A DNA stretch of 22,982 bases from F23-D06 sp045130275 (GTDB taxonomy: Bacteria; Bacteroidota; Bacteroidia; Bacteroidales; WCHB1-69): positions 1 through 22,982 of the forward strand of contig JBGUPL010000011.1 in NCBI GenBank assembly GCA_045130275.1. Direction: 5' to 3'. Both the position numbers and the translations under genes were made by a program. Shown piece by piece: positions 22,001 through 22,982 of this stretch. The notes beneath the pieces are model-generated. The model was given only the letters and a program-made list of their open reading frames with translations, had not been told where the DNA came from and did no database searches. Every line of letters begins with the position of its first letter. The first letter of the stretch is position 1.

Positions 22001-22982
22001 GGGTGAATGTCGGGGTGTTGGTACTTTCGGTGTAAGTGATGCCGTCAATCCAGGTGAAACTATCGCAAGTGTCATGGGTGTCGGTGTAATAGGTTGATTT
22101 TCTGATTGTCAAGTTGAGAGTAACCACGGAGTCGCAACCCACCGCGTTGGTCAAAGTAAACGTTGGAGAATTGGTGCTCTCGGTATAGGTGATGCCATCG
22201 ATCCAGGTAAAGGAGTCGCAGGTGTCAATGATGACGGTGCTGTCAGTGGGCGCGAGCATGGTGATGGTGAGAGTGGTAATGCTGTCGCAGCCCGTGATGA
22301 CAGAAGGCAGAGTATCGGTCAGGACGGTGTCGCCAGTGACAATCTGGTAGAACCCAAGATTGTCAAACGTATCACCGAAGCAGACGCTTGCTGCGGCTGA
22401 GACGCGAACAACTGTATCCACATGGAGGTGCATCGTCAACACGCTGTCGGCGCCGGACACGGCCGTGAGGGTCACGGTAGCGGCGCTGTCACCGGCGGTA
22501 TGGAAGGCAACATCGTTCCAAGTGAACGGCAGTTCTGTCTCGCAAATAGTATCATAAGCGGAATTAGCGACGTTGGGAATGACAACAAGCGTAAGATTGA
22601 TAGTGGAGTCGCAGCCCACCGCGTTGGGGATGACCACGGTGTACTCGCCCTCCTCCATAAAGGATATGGTGTCGTTGATATGATACGGCAGATCGTTCTC
22701 GACAACCGTTTCGGTGAAGGTAGTATCGGTTGAGTGTCGTATGGTGAGATTCAGCGTTATGGTGGAGTCGCAGCCCACCGCGTTGGTGAGGACGACCGTC
22801 GGGGTGCTGGTGCTCTCGGTGTAGGTGACGCCGTCGATCCAGGTGAAGGAGTCGCAGGTGTCTATGATGACGGTGCTGTCGGAAGGCATGAGCAAAGCAA
22901 GGAACAACGTGGTGATGCTGTCGCAGCCTTGTGCCGTTTGCGTCGTGTCGGAATAGGTGCCCGCAACGCTCAGATCCGCATT
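19059..22982 (-). CDS. Giant repetitive T9SS type B surface protein, 5' end outside window
   Basis: Partial: the frame is open to the right edge and another 25 residues precede the first Met/TTG codon in it, so there is no start in the window; about 1307 residues are visible. Modules from the N-terminal side: about four diverged repeats, nine near-identical 51-residue repeats (consensus CDSFTWIDGITYTEST, then NTPTFTLTNAVGCDSVVTLN), nine 49-residue repeats (consensus CESYTWNGTTYTTSGTYTY and GCEQVDTLHLTI), an Ig-like beta domain (about 19344-19547), and a gliding-motility-associated C-terminal domain from about 19343 (LLPNAFTPDGDGLNDYFQIP, FNRWGELVY, VYNYVLYYRS), the type B sorting signal for the type IX secretion system. 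Most repeats contain two Cys about 27 residues apart. The protein is expected to be exported and attached to the cell surface, as an adhesin or filament; its binding partner is unknown. Confidence 0.93.
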   Translation of the reverse strand, partial: NADLSVAGTYSDTTQTAQGCDSITTLFLALLMPSDSTVIIDTCDSFTWIDGVTYTESTSTPTVVLTNAVGCDSTITLNLTIRHSTDTTFTETVVENDLPYHINDTISFMEEGEYTVVIPNAVGCDSTINLTLVVIPNVANSAYDTICETELPFTWNDVAFHTAGDSAATVTLTAVSGADSVLTMHLHVDTVVRVSAAASVCFGDTFDNLGFYQIVTGDTVLTDTLPSVITGCDSITTLTITMLAPTDSTVIIDTCDSFTWIDGITYTESTNSPTFTLTNAVGCDSVVTLNLTIRKSTYYTDTHDTCDSFTWIDGITYTESTNTPTFTLVNSVGCDSVVTLNLTIRKSTHYIDIHDVCDSFTWINGVTYTESTDTPTVVIPNAVGCDSVITLDLTVRHSTTYTDVHDVCDSLTWIDGVTYTESTDTPTFTLTNAAGCDSVVTLNLTVRHSTTYTDIHDTCDIFTWIDGITYTESTNSPTFTLTNVAGCDSVVTLNLTIRHSTTYTDIHDVCDSLTWIDGNTYTESTNTPTFTLVNSVGCDSIVTLNLTVRKSTYYTDIHDVCDSFTWINGETYTESTDTPTVVIPNAVGCDSVITLDLTIRKSTTYTDVQNVCDSMTWIDGVTYTESTDTPTFTLTNAAGCDSVVTLNLTVRHSTTYTDIHDTCDFFTWIDGITYTESTNTPTFTLTNSLGCDSLVTLNLTIHHSDTTHLYVTECDSYEWNNVTYTSTGVYTQPFTNVHDCDSLVFLHLTINQSENNDFSIETCNSYVWNDITYTQSGEYVQQFQTVNNCDSTVTLHLIVYHDTATEFNAAACDSYEWNGTSYTASGDYTEHLQTAHGCDSAVTMHLVISHSSTSEFSASNCESYTWNDQTYFQSGSYTQTFENAVGCDSTVTLNLTIYNPVHAAVTQLACETYTWNGQTYTQSGLYTYSHLDNHGCEQVDTLHLTIGHPTHQSETHTDCESYTWNGTTYTTSGTYTFAHQDVFGCEQVDTLHLTLYYPEHMSVTDSACESYTWNGTTYTTSGTYTYSHADAHGCEQVDTLHLTIFNPVHVAIVESACESYVWHDITYTESGTYTFLHLDEHGCEQVDTLHLTVNFPTHTAITVYVCEKYTWNGNVYSTSGTYTFAHNDQNGCEQVDTLHLIFVDTTIRIVSLTRDFCDNGMAVLEVHSELTDYVWSTGETTTTVTVDESGTYTVTASQGECVLEAEYTIKPCEYPLLLPNAFTPDGDGLNDYFQIPEGSLEQVQDEDFQIHIFNRWGELVYTSTSKYFQWNGEFKGKVFHDNVYNYVLYYRSISGVRRRTEGSITVL
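19062..19343 (-). other. Gliding-motility-associated C-terminal domain (T9SS type B sorting signal)
   Basis: The last 94 residues of the giant protein. The opening PNAFTPDGDGLNDYF is the family hallmark, followed by FQIHIFNRWGELVY, and by VYNYVLYYRS near the end. Presence implies a functional type IX secretion system elsewhere in the genome; none of its components is in this window. Confidence 0.93.
19548..20870 (-). repeat. Nine coding repeats of 147 bp (49 residues), second repeat class
   Basis: Each unit carries one C[DNE]xYxW element and one Cys at about position 36. The first four units (20870-20283) end with CDSxVxLHL or CDSTVTLNL. The last five switch to GCEQVDTLHL, so there are two subclasses in order. 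Confidence 0.85.
20871..22247 (-). repeat. Nine coding repeats of 153 bp (51 residues), first repeat class
   Basis: Units are exactly 51 codons each with no indels over 1377 bases, the core being CDSFTWIDG...YTEST...TFTL...GCDSVVTLNLT. They are arranged as a higher-order repeat of four units: 21483-22094 and 20871-21482 are two tandem copies of 612 bases, sharing for example an identical stretch of about 85 bases at 21189-21273 and 21801-21885. Confidence 0.92.

Overview
The window looks like a chromosomal segment of a Bacteroidota organism, most likely an uncultured Bacteroidales. Four lines of evidence agree. First, the -7 promoter element TAnnTTTG recurs upstream of at least eleven genes. 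Second, several products belong to families that are typical of this phylum: FISUMP-domain proteins, DUF4831, DUF5618, and a gliding-motility (type IX secretion, type B) C-terminal sorting domain. Third, there are many Cys-anchored lipoproteins. Fourth, Shine-Dalgarno sequences are weak or absent. I saw no rRNA, tRNA, CRISPR array, transposase or phage gene.

Layout. Positions 1-3506 (minus strand) hold the start of a secreted BNR/Asp-box protein and, upstream of it, an apparent ECF-sigma operon. That operon runs sigma factor, one-pass membrane protein (likely anti-sigma), small secreted DUF4252-like protein, then two lipoproteins. Positions 3591-7488 (plus) hold a threonine aldolase, a secreted FISUMP protein, an exported NAGPA-type phosphodiester glycosidase and a GlsB/YeaQ membrane protein. 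Positions 7552-12296 hold mtgA (minus), a membrane-anchored coiled-coil protein (plus), a free-standing prolyl-tRNA editing protein, a second FISUMP protein and an unknown two-TM protein (all minus). Positions 12591-19008 (minus) hold comM/yifB, a DUF5618 protein, the gene string DUF4831 -> lipoprotein -> radical SAM protein, a membrane zinc peptidase and a multi-pass membrane protein. Positions 19059-22982 (minus) are the 3' part of a giant repetitive surface protein that continues past the right edge.

How the genes relate. Most of the region is envelope-related: lipoproteins, peptidoglycan synthesis, secreted surface proteins and an envelope-type sigma operon, mixed with single housekeeping genes that have their own promoters. 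The two FISUMP proteins are paralogues. Both carry a FlgD/T9SS-like beta-sandwich near the N-terminus rather than at the C-terminus.

Non-coding structure. The most striking pattern outside genes is a set of six intergenic tracts with a 7-bp period (7092-7116, 7124-7165, 9564-9591, 14220-14261, 16314-16341, 17456-17483). They fall into about four motif families, two of which occur at two separate loci. A second kind of repeat is a cluster of short GC-rich palindromes between comM and the next gene (12342-12585), flanked by 11-bp inverted arms. The giant surface protein also contains a clean 612-bp higher-order duplication.
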